The translations under genes and the position numbers were made by a program. A stretch of 32,429 nt of DNA from Clostridiales bacterium (GTDB lineage Bacteria > Bacillota > Clostridia > Oscillospirales > Acutalibacteraceae), in NCBI GenBank assembly GCA_019415945.1, contig DXYF01000008.1, forward strand, positions 1-32,429, in the 5' to 3' direction. This document shows positions 25,108 through 32,013 of the stretch, in pieces. Numbering within the stretch: position 1 is the stretch's first letter; the number at the start of each line of letters is the position of its first letter. A model generated the notes under the pieces. That model was not told where the DNA came from, did not search any database, and was given only the letters and a program-made list of their open reading frames with translations.

Positions 25108-26328
25108 TTATTTTTCCCTAAGCAAAACTGTGAGGTCAATTTTTTCCGAGCGTTTAACCGCTTTTCTGCATACAACAAACAGCACGGCGGAAAAAAACAG
25201 GAAAATCACTAAAATCTCAGCAATCGTGATATTCACATTCATTGCCATTATTGTGTTACCGACAAGCGAATCAAGAAAAGGATTTACGGCAAAAATGCAG
25301 ATTAATGCAGACGCCGCAGTGCCCAATATGATAGATAATGAGCCGAAGAGCAAATGCTCGGAAAAAAGTATATAAAATATATGTCTTGATTTATATCCGA
25401 GCGAACGGTACAATGCAAGCTCCTCGGTTCTGCTGTCAACATTGTTCTTTAAAAACAGGAAAAAGCCGATAACAACCAAGGCGAAGAATGATATAAGCGA
25501 CGCAATCAAAATATAGAGAGCAACATTAAACGAATCCGCGTCAAAGCTCAGACTTTCCTTGTACGCAACACAGTAATCGGAAACTTTGCTTAATGCGTTG
25601 TCGGTATTTTTGGCATCGTCAATTAGTATTTTGTAAGACTTGTCGGAAGAAATAGAAGCGTACCCCTGCGAGCTGTTTAACACCGCCTCGTTATAATCCA
25701 ATAAATCCTGACGGGGGATAAGGATCTCCTTGCCTGTAAAAATCGGGTCCGATGTATCATAAGTTCCCACGATTTTTGCTCTGTGTTCATTGTTGCATTC
25801 ATCACGAAAAACAAGTGTTTTCCCGATTAAATCCCTGCCGTTTATTTCGACAATTTTGTGTTCACTTTCGTTAAAATCACTTATCGTTTCGGGAACAACA
25901 GCGACCTGCGTTTCACTCTCATCAAAGATTTTTCCGTTTGTAATCGTCGGAGTAAATCCGCGGTGAATATACGATAAATTGTATTCACTAAACAGCACTC
26001 CCGATTCTTCCGAAACGGCAAGCGGTGCAGGCACCTGATACATATCGACAACATGCTCTGTATTTTTAACATTAATAATTACATCATTTATATCATCATC
26101 AGACATATTTTTCCCGAATTGTGCGGTAAGTTCTCGGTTTAAAATATGATTATTAATTTTATTATCTATGTTATATTTCAAAGGTGAAATAATACCCACG
26201 GATATTAAAACAAGAATTGTTGCAAGCGTTGTAAAAATGCAGTAAAACGATACGGTTAGTTTTTCCGATGATACATATGACCTTATGAGCATATTAAGAT
26301 TTTTATTGTTTATTATTTTACTTTTCAC
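25108..26328 (-). CDS. FtsX/MacB-type ABC permease
   Basis: This 406-residue permease has the FtsX layout: one N-terminal membrane segment (about 25-47), an outer domain of about 220 residues, and three C-terminal segments (about 276-298, 320-346, 364-386). The cytoplasmic loop YRSLGYKSRHIFYIL is the coupling region usual in this family. The start is GTG at 26328 with a GGAG SD, and the gene overlaps the ATPase gene by 11 nt, so the two are coupled. Its sequence differs clearly from the other three permeases in this cluster and lacks their KIQPKDAMNNM ending, so it may be the second half of a heterodimer with the protein at 27005. Such transporters move no substrate through a pore but transmit force to the outside, for peptide resistance, export or sensing. 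Confidence 0.88.
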   Translation of the reverse strand: MKSKIINNKNLNMLIRSYVSSEKLTVSFYCIFTTLATILVLISVGIISPLKYNIDNKINNHILNRELTAQFGKNMSDDDINDVIINVKNTEHVVDMYQVPAPLAVSEESGVLFSEYNLSYIHRGFTPTITNGKIFDESETQVAVVPETISDFNESEHKIVEINGRDLIGKTLVFRDECNNEHRAKIVGTYDTSDPIFTGKEILIPRQDLLDYNEAVLNSSQGYASISSDKSYKILIDDAKNTDNALSKVSDYCVAYKESLSFDADSFNVALYILIASLISFFALVVIGFFLFLKNNVDSRTEELALYRSLGYKSRHIFYILFSEHLLFGSLSIILGTAASALICIFAVNPFLDSLVGNTIMAMNVNITIAEILVIFLFFSAVLFVVCRKAVKRSEKIDLTVLLREK

Positions 26329-26986
26329 TCAAAACTCCGTCTTTCATAATGCAAATTCTGTCGGCAAAATCTGTTACGGCATCATTGTGGCTGACAACCA
26401 ACACACCTTTGCCTGAATCCGAGAGTTTTTTAAGCTCCTCAAAAACCATAATCTCATTTTTGCTGTCAAGATTGCCAGTCGGTTCATCAGCAAGAATAAA
26501 ATCGGGATCGTTAGCCATTGCTCTGGCAATCGCCACTCTTTGCTGTTCACCGCCCGAAAGCTCAGACGGATAGTGGTCGATACGGTGTGAAAGCCCCACG
26601 GTTTCTACAAGCTCTTCCGCCCTTTTCTTCATTTCTGCCCTGTTTTTAAACTCATTATTTATAAGCATCGGCACCATTATGTTTTCATAAACCTTTAAAT
26701 GAGAATTAAGGTGAAACGACTGAAACACAAACCCCAGCGTTTTCATTCTTATGTCGGCAAGCTTATTTTTGTCAAGTTCCGACACATTTTCGCCGTTAAT
26801 AAGAACCTCTCCCGATGTGCAGGAATCAAGCAGTCCCGCAATCTGAAGCAGTGTGCTTTTTCCGCTGCCCGACTGACCCATTACCGCAACAAATTCACCT
26901 TGATTTACGGTAAAAGATACATTGTTCAGGGCACAAACATCTTTGTTATACAGTTTTGAAACATTTTTTAACTCTATTGTTTTCAT
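26318..26986 (-). CDS. MacB/LolD-type ABC ATPase
   Basis: This 222-residue ATPase has all motifs: Walker A GQSGSGKST (37-45), Q-loop VFQSFHL, signature LSGGEQQR (143-150), Walker B FILADEP (163-169) and switch His200. Length and sequence fit the MacB/LolD/SalX class that drives FtsX-type permeases. It lies between two permease genes, 18 nt after one and overlapping the other by 11 nt, and probably energises both. It is the only complete ATPase in the cluster and may also serve the tandem permeases at 29185-31946. A GGGGGAT SD precedes the ATG. Confidence 0.93.
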   Translation of the reverse strand: MKTIELKNVSKLYNKDVCALNNVSFTVNQGEFVAVMGQSGSGKSTLLQIAGLLDSCTSGEVLINGENVSELDKNKLADIRMKTLGFVFQSFHLNSHLKVYENIMVPMLINNEFKNRAEMKKRAEELVETVGLSHRIDHYPSELSGGEQQRVAIARAMANDPDFILADEPTGNLDSKNEIMVFEELKKLSDSGKGVLVVSHNDAVTDFADRICIMKDGVLSEK

Positions 26987-27040
26987 TTTTATCCCCCAAA
27001 AAGATTACATATTGTTCATTGCGTCTTTGGGCTGAATTTT
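26955..27040. repeat. 86-bp direct repeat, copy 1 (permease end plus ATPase start)
   Basis: This stretch holds the last codons of one permease, the short gap and the first ten codons of the ATPase. It is nearly identical to 29135-29220, with only a few mismatches, all outside the core ACATATTGTTCATTGCGTC. It shows that both gene junctions descend from one duplicated cassette. Confidence 0.85.
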
Positions 27041-28351
27041 GGAAAGCTTACGCAAAAACAAAATTTGGCAAACCAAAGGTACAAATACTACAATAACAAA
27101 TGCAATAATTGTAAATATCAGATAATCAATCCAATTTATAATGTAGATACGATTTGCGTAAGTACTGTTATAGTTAATTAAATTGATTATTGTGACTGTT
27201 ATTGCAGAAACGGCGGTACCTATAATAAATCCTCTTAATGTCATAATTATATGTTCTGCGGTTATACAGCTGAACATTTCGCTGTTTTTATACCCAACTG
27301 CTTTCATCATACCGATTTCATCTTTTTTATTGTTAATTATACTTTTAGACGACTGCAATATTAAAATCAAAGATATAATAAATGTTGATGATGTTATCAT
27401 AACGCTTAACACTTTAAAAATTGTTGTGATAACGGGTATGCTCGGATTTATTCCTAATTCAGTACCCTCTAAAACAAAAATATTCATTTGGCTCAGTTCG
27501 TTATAAACTTCATTCAAATTATCAAAATCATCAACCGTTATGTGTATATTATGAAATTCCGGTCTGTTCATAAATTCAGTTAACTCGCCAATACTTTCGC
27601 CTGCTCGTTCTGACGCCGTTTTTATAAGTTCTTTTCCTGTTTCTTCCGAAATATATATCAAACTCGGATCACCGTCAGCAGTTACCGAGGCATAATATAC
27701 TCCTACTATTTTTAATTTCACATCAAATGACGGTACGGTGATACGGCGCCCTTCGTTACCGTCAAAAAAATCAATATTAAATCCCGAGCTTCCTTCGTTT
27801 AATGTTAATGTTTTGCCTATAAGGCTCTCTCCGTCAATATAATCAAGTCCGCTTGTTTCGTACACATCTTCATCAAAAGGATAAAATAAATGAGGAATAA
27901 TACAACTGAATTGAGGAGCTTCATCTAAGCTTTTTCCTGCAATCACAGGTCTTTTTTCTTTGTCGATCAGCGACCATGCACTTATTAATGTATCTTTTTC
28001 ATTAATAAGATTTTGTAGCTCATCATATGTACCGTTTTCATCACAAATATTTTCTATATGAAAAAATTGAACTCTCAATTCATCTTCAATATCTATTGAT
28101 TCTACATGGTTTATTTTACTTATTTCATCCAAGGTTTTCTCATCAAATACTCTGTTATACGGATACGCTTCTATTGTTCTCGCTCTGAAATCATATTTGT
28201 ATTCATTCATTTGTCTTGACAGCGTAAATGAAAGCAATGATATAACAGTCAGAGAAATACACAAAAGAGCTGTCACTGCTACACCTGAGATGCTGTGCCG
28301 ATTGCCTTTTAAATTTGAATTTGATAAAGCAAAAGTGTATTTTAATTTCAT
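27005..28351 (-). CDS. FtsX-type permease with large outer domain
   Basis: This 448-residue permease has one membrane segment at about 22-45, a 260-residue outer domain, and three C-terminal segments (about 310-337, 370-395, 412-434). The outer domain includes FSCIIPHLFYPF, DGESLIGKTLTL and ISEETGKELI. The coupling loop is KKDEIGMMKAVGYKNSEMF, and the protein ends in KIQPKDAMNNM, an ending shared with the permeases at 29185 and 30576. It follows a small secreted protein gene and a strong hairpin, and precedes its ATPase by 18 nt. The SD (AGGGG) is moderate. A partner for sensing, exporting or resisting the small protein is a reasonable reading, not proven. Confidence 0.88.
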   Translation of the reverse strand: MKLKYTFALSNSNLKGNRHSISGVAVTALLCISLTVISLLSFTLSRQMNEYKYDFRARTIEAYPYNRVFDEKTLDEISKINHVESIDIEDELRVQFFHIENICDENGTYDELQNLINEKDTLISAWSLIDKEKRPVIAGKSLDEAPQFSCIIPHLFYPFDEDVYETSGLDYIDGESLIGKTLTLNEGSSGFNIDFFDGNEGRRITVPSFDVKLKIVGVYYASVTADGDPSLIYISEETGKELIKTASERAGESIGELTEFMNRPEFHNIHITVDDFDNLNEVYNELSQMNIFVLEGTELGINPSIPVITTIFKVLSVMITSSTFIISLILILQSSKSIINNKKDEIGMMKAVGYKNSEMFSCITAEHIIMTLRGFIIGTAVSAITVTIINLINYNSTYANRIYIINWIDYLIFTIIAFVIVVFVPLVCQILFLRKLSKIQPKDAMNNM

Positions 28352-28370
28352 ATTTAACCCCTATTATATA

Positions 28371-28407
28371 ATTTATTACCAACAGCATATTGCTGTTGGT
28401 AATAAAT
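28371..28407 (-). promoter_or_regulatory. perfect 17-bp intercistronic hairpin, 3-nt loop
   Basis: ATTTATTACCAACAGCA and TGCTGTTGGTAATAAAT pair perfectly around a 3-nt loop. It starts only 7 nt past the stop of the small-protein gene and ends 19 nt before the permease ATG, with no T-run after it. The geometry matches the hairpins at 2276-2306 and 31970-32000. A role in message stabilisation or attenuation is inferred. Confidence 0.8.
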
Positions 28408-28414
28408 CAAAAAA

Positions 28415-28866
28415 TTAATATGTCGTTGTGGATGTTACAGAAGTTCTAAATCCTCCACCACTGCTGTAATAAAATCTGTGTTGGCATGTACCACTGGGAA
28501 TCGTTCCGTAACTAACATACGGATAACTGGGACTGTTTTTTTGAAGAGTATATCCTTTTACATTGTTGTTAGAATATCCCTCTGCATACTTTGTGTAATT
28601 AGAATAATATACTCTTGAAGTACCTTTAGCATATGTTTTATTATTATAAATTGTTGGATAATTACCAAAAGTATCTGAGCGAGTACCAGAGTGATTGTGA
28701 GTTGTTAGTATCATTGAATCCATACTTCCTGATACCCCAGCAACATCTACGGTATAATTACTTTTGATGGTAGACGCATATCCTGAGATTGCAATTGCAG
28801 ATGAGAGTGCACATGCTGTTGTAATGATAACAATTGCCGCCCTTTTGATTTTGCTTACTGTTTCAT
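28415..28866 (-). pseudogene. small secreted protein, type B, start lost by frameshift
   Basis: The body is an open frame that includes the family signal peptide (VSKIKRAAIVIITTACALSS then AISGYA) and a mature part ending in YSSGGGFRTSVTSTTTY. It has no usable start. The family ATG (28866-28864) now reads ATG AAA CAG TAA, because 4 nt have been lost against the intact copies, which read ATGAAACAAAAAGTCAGC. The codons further upstream in the open frame have no ATG, GTG or TTG and no SD before a stop at 28897. An ATG at 28723 would give 102 residues without a signal peptide. The promoter, leader and hairpin are intact, so the loss may be recent. Non-standard initiation or ribosomal slippage is possible but unproven. 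Confidence 0.75.
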
Positions 28867-28880
28867 ACTTTTTGAATAAG

Positions 28881-28920
28881 AATAAATTATATGTTTAATC
28901 GTTGCAACAAAAATAACAGC
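28881..28920 (-). promoter_or_regulatory. conserved leader element, copy 2
   Basis: Read on the minus strand, CTGTTATTTTTG followed by TTGCAAC and AAACATATA matches the leader at 1811-1850. It lies about 63 nt after the predicted transcription start, against about 71 nt for copy 1. The central TGCA dyad is kept in both, by compensating changes on its two sides (TTGCTGCAGCAA against GTTGCAAC). Confidence 0.55.
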
Positions 28921-28989
28921 TATAAAATTCGTAAAAGTGTAAAAAATATTAAAGAAAAACAAGAAAATTATGTTTATTTTCTTAAACAT

Positions 28990-29018
28990 ATTATAGCAAA
29001 TATGGTATATTATGTCAA
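28990..29018 (-). promoter_or_regulatory. perfect sigma-A promoter of the small-protein/permease operon
   Basis: On the minus strand TTGACA (29018-29013), 17 nt and TATAAT (28995-28990) match the consensus fully, again with TGC just before the -10. It should drive the disrupted small-protein gene and, past the hairpin, the permease-ATPase-permease genes. Confidence 0.85.
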
Positions 29019-29070
29019 TAGATAGATGTAATTTTTTTGCTTATATTTTCTAAAATATTATAATTTATTG

Positions 29071-29166
29071 TCAACTAATATTTAGCTCATCAAATACAGT
29101 ATAATATCTTACATTTGTATCCCAATTATATAGTGTTGAAACATTTTTTAACTCTATTGTTTTCAT
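29071..29166 (-). pseudogene. truncated ABC ATPase remnant
   Basis: The first codons, MKTIELKNVSTLYNWD, match the start of the ATPase at 26318 (MKTIELKNVSKLYNKD), including position 18 nt after a permease stop. Homology then ends and the frame stops after 31 codons, long before Walker A. It is the residue of a second ATPase gene whose body was deleted. The tandem permeases upstream of it therefore have no dedicated ATPase of their own. Confidence 0.8.
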
Positions 29167-29220
29167 TATTATCCACCAAAAAGATTACATATTGTTCATT
29201 GCGTCTTTGGGCTGAATTTT
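29135..29220. repeat. 86-bp direct repeat, copy 2
   Basis: This is the partner of 26955-27040. It contains the start of the truncated ATPase gene and the last codons of the permease at 29185. The near-identity ends inside the ATPase remnant after about ten codons, which marks the deletion or recombination point. Confidence 0.85.
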
Positions 29221-30558
29221 TGTAAGCCTTTTCAATGCAATCAACTGACAAACCACAGGTATTACAACAGATACTGCAAGCGATATTGATAAAAGCGTTA
29301 AAAAATCGCTCCAATCCACTATGTATAATCGGTTTACATAAGAAGTATGATTATTGTAAAAATTTGAAATTGCTAAGATTATTAATGAGATAATGCCTCC
29401 CATAAAAAAGCCTTTTAATGTTAGAATTAACTGTTCATAACACAGACAAAAAAATATGTTTTTATCACTATATCCCAACGCTTTCATCAAGCCTATTTCG
29501 CCTCTGCGTTTTTTTAAATTACTTGCTGTGGATTGAATCAATACTATCACAAGCAAAATTGAAGGTGCAATAAGCAAAATTACACTTGCCACGCTCAATA
29601 TCTTAGATATTATCAAAACACTTTCGCTCATGCCCATTTCGGGATCATTTGCACACGAATACCCCATTTTGCTTATTTCGTTATATACATATGATATATT
29701 ATCATAATCATCAACTATAACATAATGAGTACGCAGACTTGGCGTGCTCCACCATTTTTCTACAGATGTTTTGTCTGAATTTAATTTGAATCCTGCGGCT
29801 TCAAGTGCTTCTTCAATGATTAGTTTGCCTGTTTCCTCGGATACAAGCATTAGACCGCCGTAACCGAAATCTGTTGCCGATTCATAATACACACCGACAA
29901 CTTTTAATTTGTATTTCAGTGCGGGAAGATGTGCCCACTCATTACCGCTTTGATTACCGTCATCGTAATTATATAGGACTTCAAGATATTCTCCTTTGTT
30001 CGCCGTTACGGTTAATGTTTTACCTATAAGGCTTTCTCCGTTAATATATGAAGACTTATTTTCGAAATTTTCTTCTGAAGAATCAAGTGTGAAATTATTC
30101 GGAATAATGCAACTGAATACAGGTGATTCGTCAAGAGATTTGCCTGATATAACATCTCTTTTTTCGCTTCCTATCAAAGAAAAAGTCCATGCGTATGAAT
30201 CTTCTTTCACAAGCTGATTTTGCAAATCGTAACAAATACCTTTTTCGTCGGATATTTCAAGCACACTGAAGAGCTGATCTCTCATACCCTCAAGCATGTC
30301 AACTTCTTCTATATGATCAATATTTCTTATGCTTTCCAATGCATCTTTCGTGAGTTTACCACTCCACGGATCTAACTCCAATGCACGAGATCGAAAATCT
30401 GCCGTGCGTTTATTTACCGAGTTGTTAACAGTTAAAGTAAATGCAGGAACTAAAGCTATTGATATTACTAAAAAAATCATCAAAACAATAATAGCATTAC
30501 TTTTATTATTTCCCTTTGAATTTGCTCTTGCCAAAAAATTTATATTTGTCAGCTTCAT
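29185..30558 (-). CDS. FtsX-type permease, tandem copy 2
   Basis: This 457-residue permease has its N-terminal membrane segment at about 22-43, a 285-residue outer domain, three C-terminal segments (about 335-360, 390-412, 424-447) and the ending KIQPKDAMNNM. The ATG at 30558 follows a GAGGA SD; the open frame extends further upstream, but those codons lie out of frame over the end of the preceding permease gene and are not coding. The outer domain differs at many positions from the neighbour at 30576, while the last ~140 residues are virtually identical. It begins 18 nt after that gene's stop. It has no intact ATPase of its own and probably shares the one at 26318. Confidence 0.87.
   Translation of the reverse strand: MKLTNINFLARANSKGNNKSNAIIVLMIFLVISIALVPAFTLTVNNSVNKRTADFRSRALELDPWSGKLTKDALESIRNIDHIEEVDMLEGMRDQLFSVLEISDEKGICYDLQNQLVKEDSYAWTFSLIGSEKRDVISGKSLDESPVFSCIIPNNFTLDSSEENFENKSSYINGESLIGKTLTVTANKGEYLEVLYNYDDGNQSGNEWAHLPALKYKLKVVGVYYESATDFGYGGLMLVSEETGKLIIEEALEAAGFKLNSDKTSVEKWWSTPSLRTHYVIVDDYDNISYVYNEISKMGYSCANDPEMGMSESVLIISKILSVASVILLIAPSILLVIVLIQSTASNLKKRRGEIGLMKALGYSDKNIFFCLCYEQLILTLKGFFMGGIISLIILAISNFYNNHTSYVNRLYIVDWSDFLTLLSISLAVSVVIPVVCQLIALKRLTKIQPKDAMNNM
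29190..29625. repeat. recent duplication or gene-conversion block, copy 1
   Basis: This block at the 3' end of the permease gene is about 98% identical to 30581-31016. About 320 nt (29253-29574) show no difference at all. Identity falls sharply beyond 29625, where the outer-domain codons begin. Confidence 0.9.
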
Positions 30559-30575
30559 TTTTATCCTCAAAAAAA

Positions 30576-31946
30576 TTACATATTGTTCATTGCGTCTTTG
30601 GGCTGAATTTTGGAAAGCCTTTTTAATGCAATCAACTGACAAGCCACAGGTATTACAACAGATACTGCAAGCGATATTGATAAAAGCGTTAAAAAATCGC
30701 TCCAATCCACTATGTATAATCGGTTTACATAAGAAGTATGATTATTGTAAAAATTTGAAATTGCTAAGATTATTAATGAGATAATGCCTCCCATAAAAAA
30801 GCCTTTTAATGTTAGAATTAACTGTTCATAACACAGACAAAAAAATATGTTTTTATCACTATATCCCAACGCTTTCATCAAGCCTATTTCGCCTCTGCGT
30901 TTTTTTAAATTACTTGCTGTGGATTGAATCAATACTATCACAAGCAAAATTGAAGGTGCAATAAGTAAAATTACACTTGCCACACTCAATATCTTAGATA
31001 TTATCAAAACGCTTTCTTTTATTCCCAGTTCGGGATTATCGGCACATACTAATCCAAGTTTACTTATCTCATTGTAGACATATGGTATATTATCGTAATC
31101 ATCGACTATAACATAGTGAGTACGCAAACTCGGAGTATTCCACCATTTTTCTACGAGTGTTTCATCTGAATTTAAGTCGTATCCACCCGCCTCAAGTTCA
31201 GTTTCCTGAATAAGTCTACCCGTTTCTTCAGATACATATATACTGTCAAAATATCCGTTTGCGGTCGGGGAAGCGTAATACACTCCTACAATTTTTAATT
31301 TGTACTCAAGTGCGGCAGGTCGAATCCACTCATTACCTCCTTGTTCACCATCAAAATAATTATACAGAGTTTCGTAATATTCGCCGTCATTAGCAGTAAC
31401 CGTTAATGTTTTACCTATAAGGCTTTCTCCGTCAATATATTCAAGATTGTTATAATTTTCAGTATCTTCAAAAGGATAAAAAAGGCTTGGTATTATGCAG
31501 CAAAATGATGGGGATTCATCGAGGTCTTTACCGGCTATAACGCTCATTTTTTCACTGCCTATGAGTGACAAAGCCTGAACAGCTGCATTTCTTTCCTCAA
31601 TTTCTTTCTGCCACTCTTCACAAATTCCGTTATTGTCGGTTACTTGATTTATACTGAACAGTTGAGATCTCATCCCTTTAAGCATATCAACCTCTTGTAC
31701 ATGGTTAATATTTCTCACACTGTCCAGAATATCATCTGTTAATTCCTTTAACCATGGATCTAATTCCAAACATCTTGCTCTAAAATCATTTTTGTACTCA
31801 TTAACTGCACTTGCTACCGTTAAAGTAAAAGAAGGTATCAGAGATACTGAAATCACTAATAAAATCATCAGAACCTTTATTATACTATTTTTACTGTTCC
31901 CTTTAGAATTGGCTGTTGCAAAAAATCTTATGTTTGTTAGCTTCAT
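30576..31946 (-). CDS. FtsX-type permease, tandem copy 1
   Basis: This 456-residue permease has the same layout as its tandem neighbour: one N-terminal membrane segment (about 22-44), an outer domain with FCCIIPSLFYPF, DGESLIGKTLTV and VSEETGRLI, three C-terminal segments and KIQPKDAMNNM. The ATG at 31946 is preceded by TTGGAG; the in-frame TTG at 31958 is part of the SD, so it is not used as start. It lies downstream of the small secreted protein at 32014 and of a perfect hairpin. Its outer domain shares FYPF and YASPTA stretches with the permease at 27005, showing common ancestry of all three long permeases. Permease function is clear from layout; the substrate is not known. Confidence 0.88.
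   Translation of the reverse strand: MKLTNIRFFATANSKGNSKNSIIKVLMILLVISVSLIPSFTLTVASAVNEYKNDFRARCLELDPWLKELTDDILDSVRNINHVQEVDMLKGMRSQLFSINQVTDNNGICEEWQKEIEERNAAVQALSLIGSEKMSVIAGKDLDESPSFCCIIPSLFYPFEDTENYNNLEYIDGESLIGKTLTVTANDGEYYETLYNYFDGEQGGNEWIRPAALEYKLKIVGVYYASPTANGYFDSIYVSEETGRLIQETELEAGGYDLNSDETLVEKWWNTPSLRTHYVIVDDYDNIPYVYNEISKLGLVCADNPELGIKESVLIISKILSVASVILLIAPSILLVIVLIQSTASNLKKRRGEIGLMKALGYSDKNIFFCLCYEQLILTLKGFFMGGIISLIILAISNFYNNHTSYVNRLYIVDWSDFLTLLSISLAVSVVIPVACQLIALKRLSKIQPKDAMNNM
30581..31016. repeat. recent duplication or gene-conversion block, copy 2
   Basis: This is the partner of 29190-29625, offset by 1391 bp, and covers the same C-terminal codons of the tandem permease. Confidence 0.9.
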
Positions 31947-31969
31947 TTTTATCTCCAAATGCTAATCTT

Positions 31970-32000
31970 TGCCCATTGCAGGCAAAGCCTGCAATGGGCA
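31970..32000 (-). promoter_or_regulatory. perfect 14-bp intercistronic hairpin, 3-nt loop
   Basis: TGCCCATTGCAGGC and GCCTGCAATGGGCA pair perfectly around AAA. It begins 13 nt after the stop of the small-protein gene and lies just before the permease SD. No T-run follows on the minus strand. This is the third hairpin of this type in the window. Confidence 0.8.
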
Positions 32001-32013
32001 CTAGACTTACAAA

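Noticed and set aside
30559..30705. N-terminal extension of the permease frame at 29185-30558
   Set aside because: These codons are the end of the upstream permease gene read in another frame. The same peptide also appears in the wrong frame at 29126-29314. The ATG at 30558 has the SD and aligns with the paralogue start.
30329..30784. 151-codon plus-strand frame over the permease junction
   Set aside because: It spans the end of one permease and the start of the next in antisense; the repeat content produces frames of this kind.
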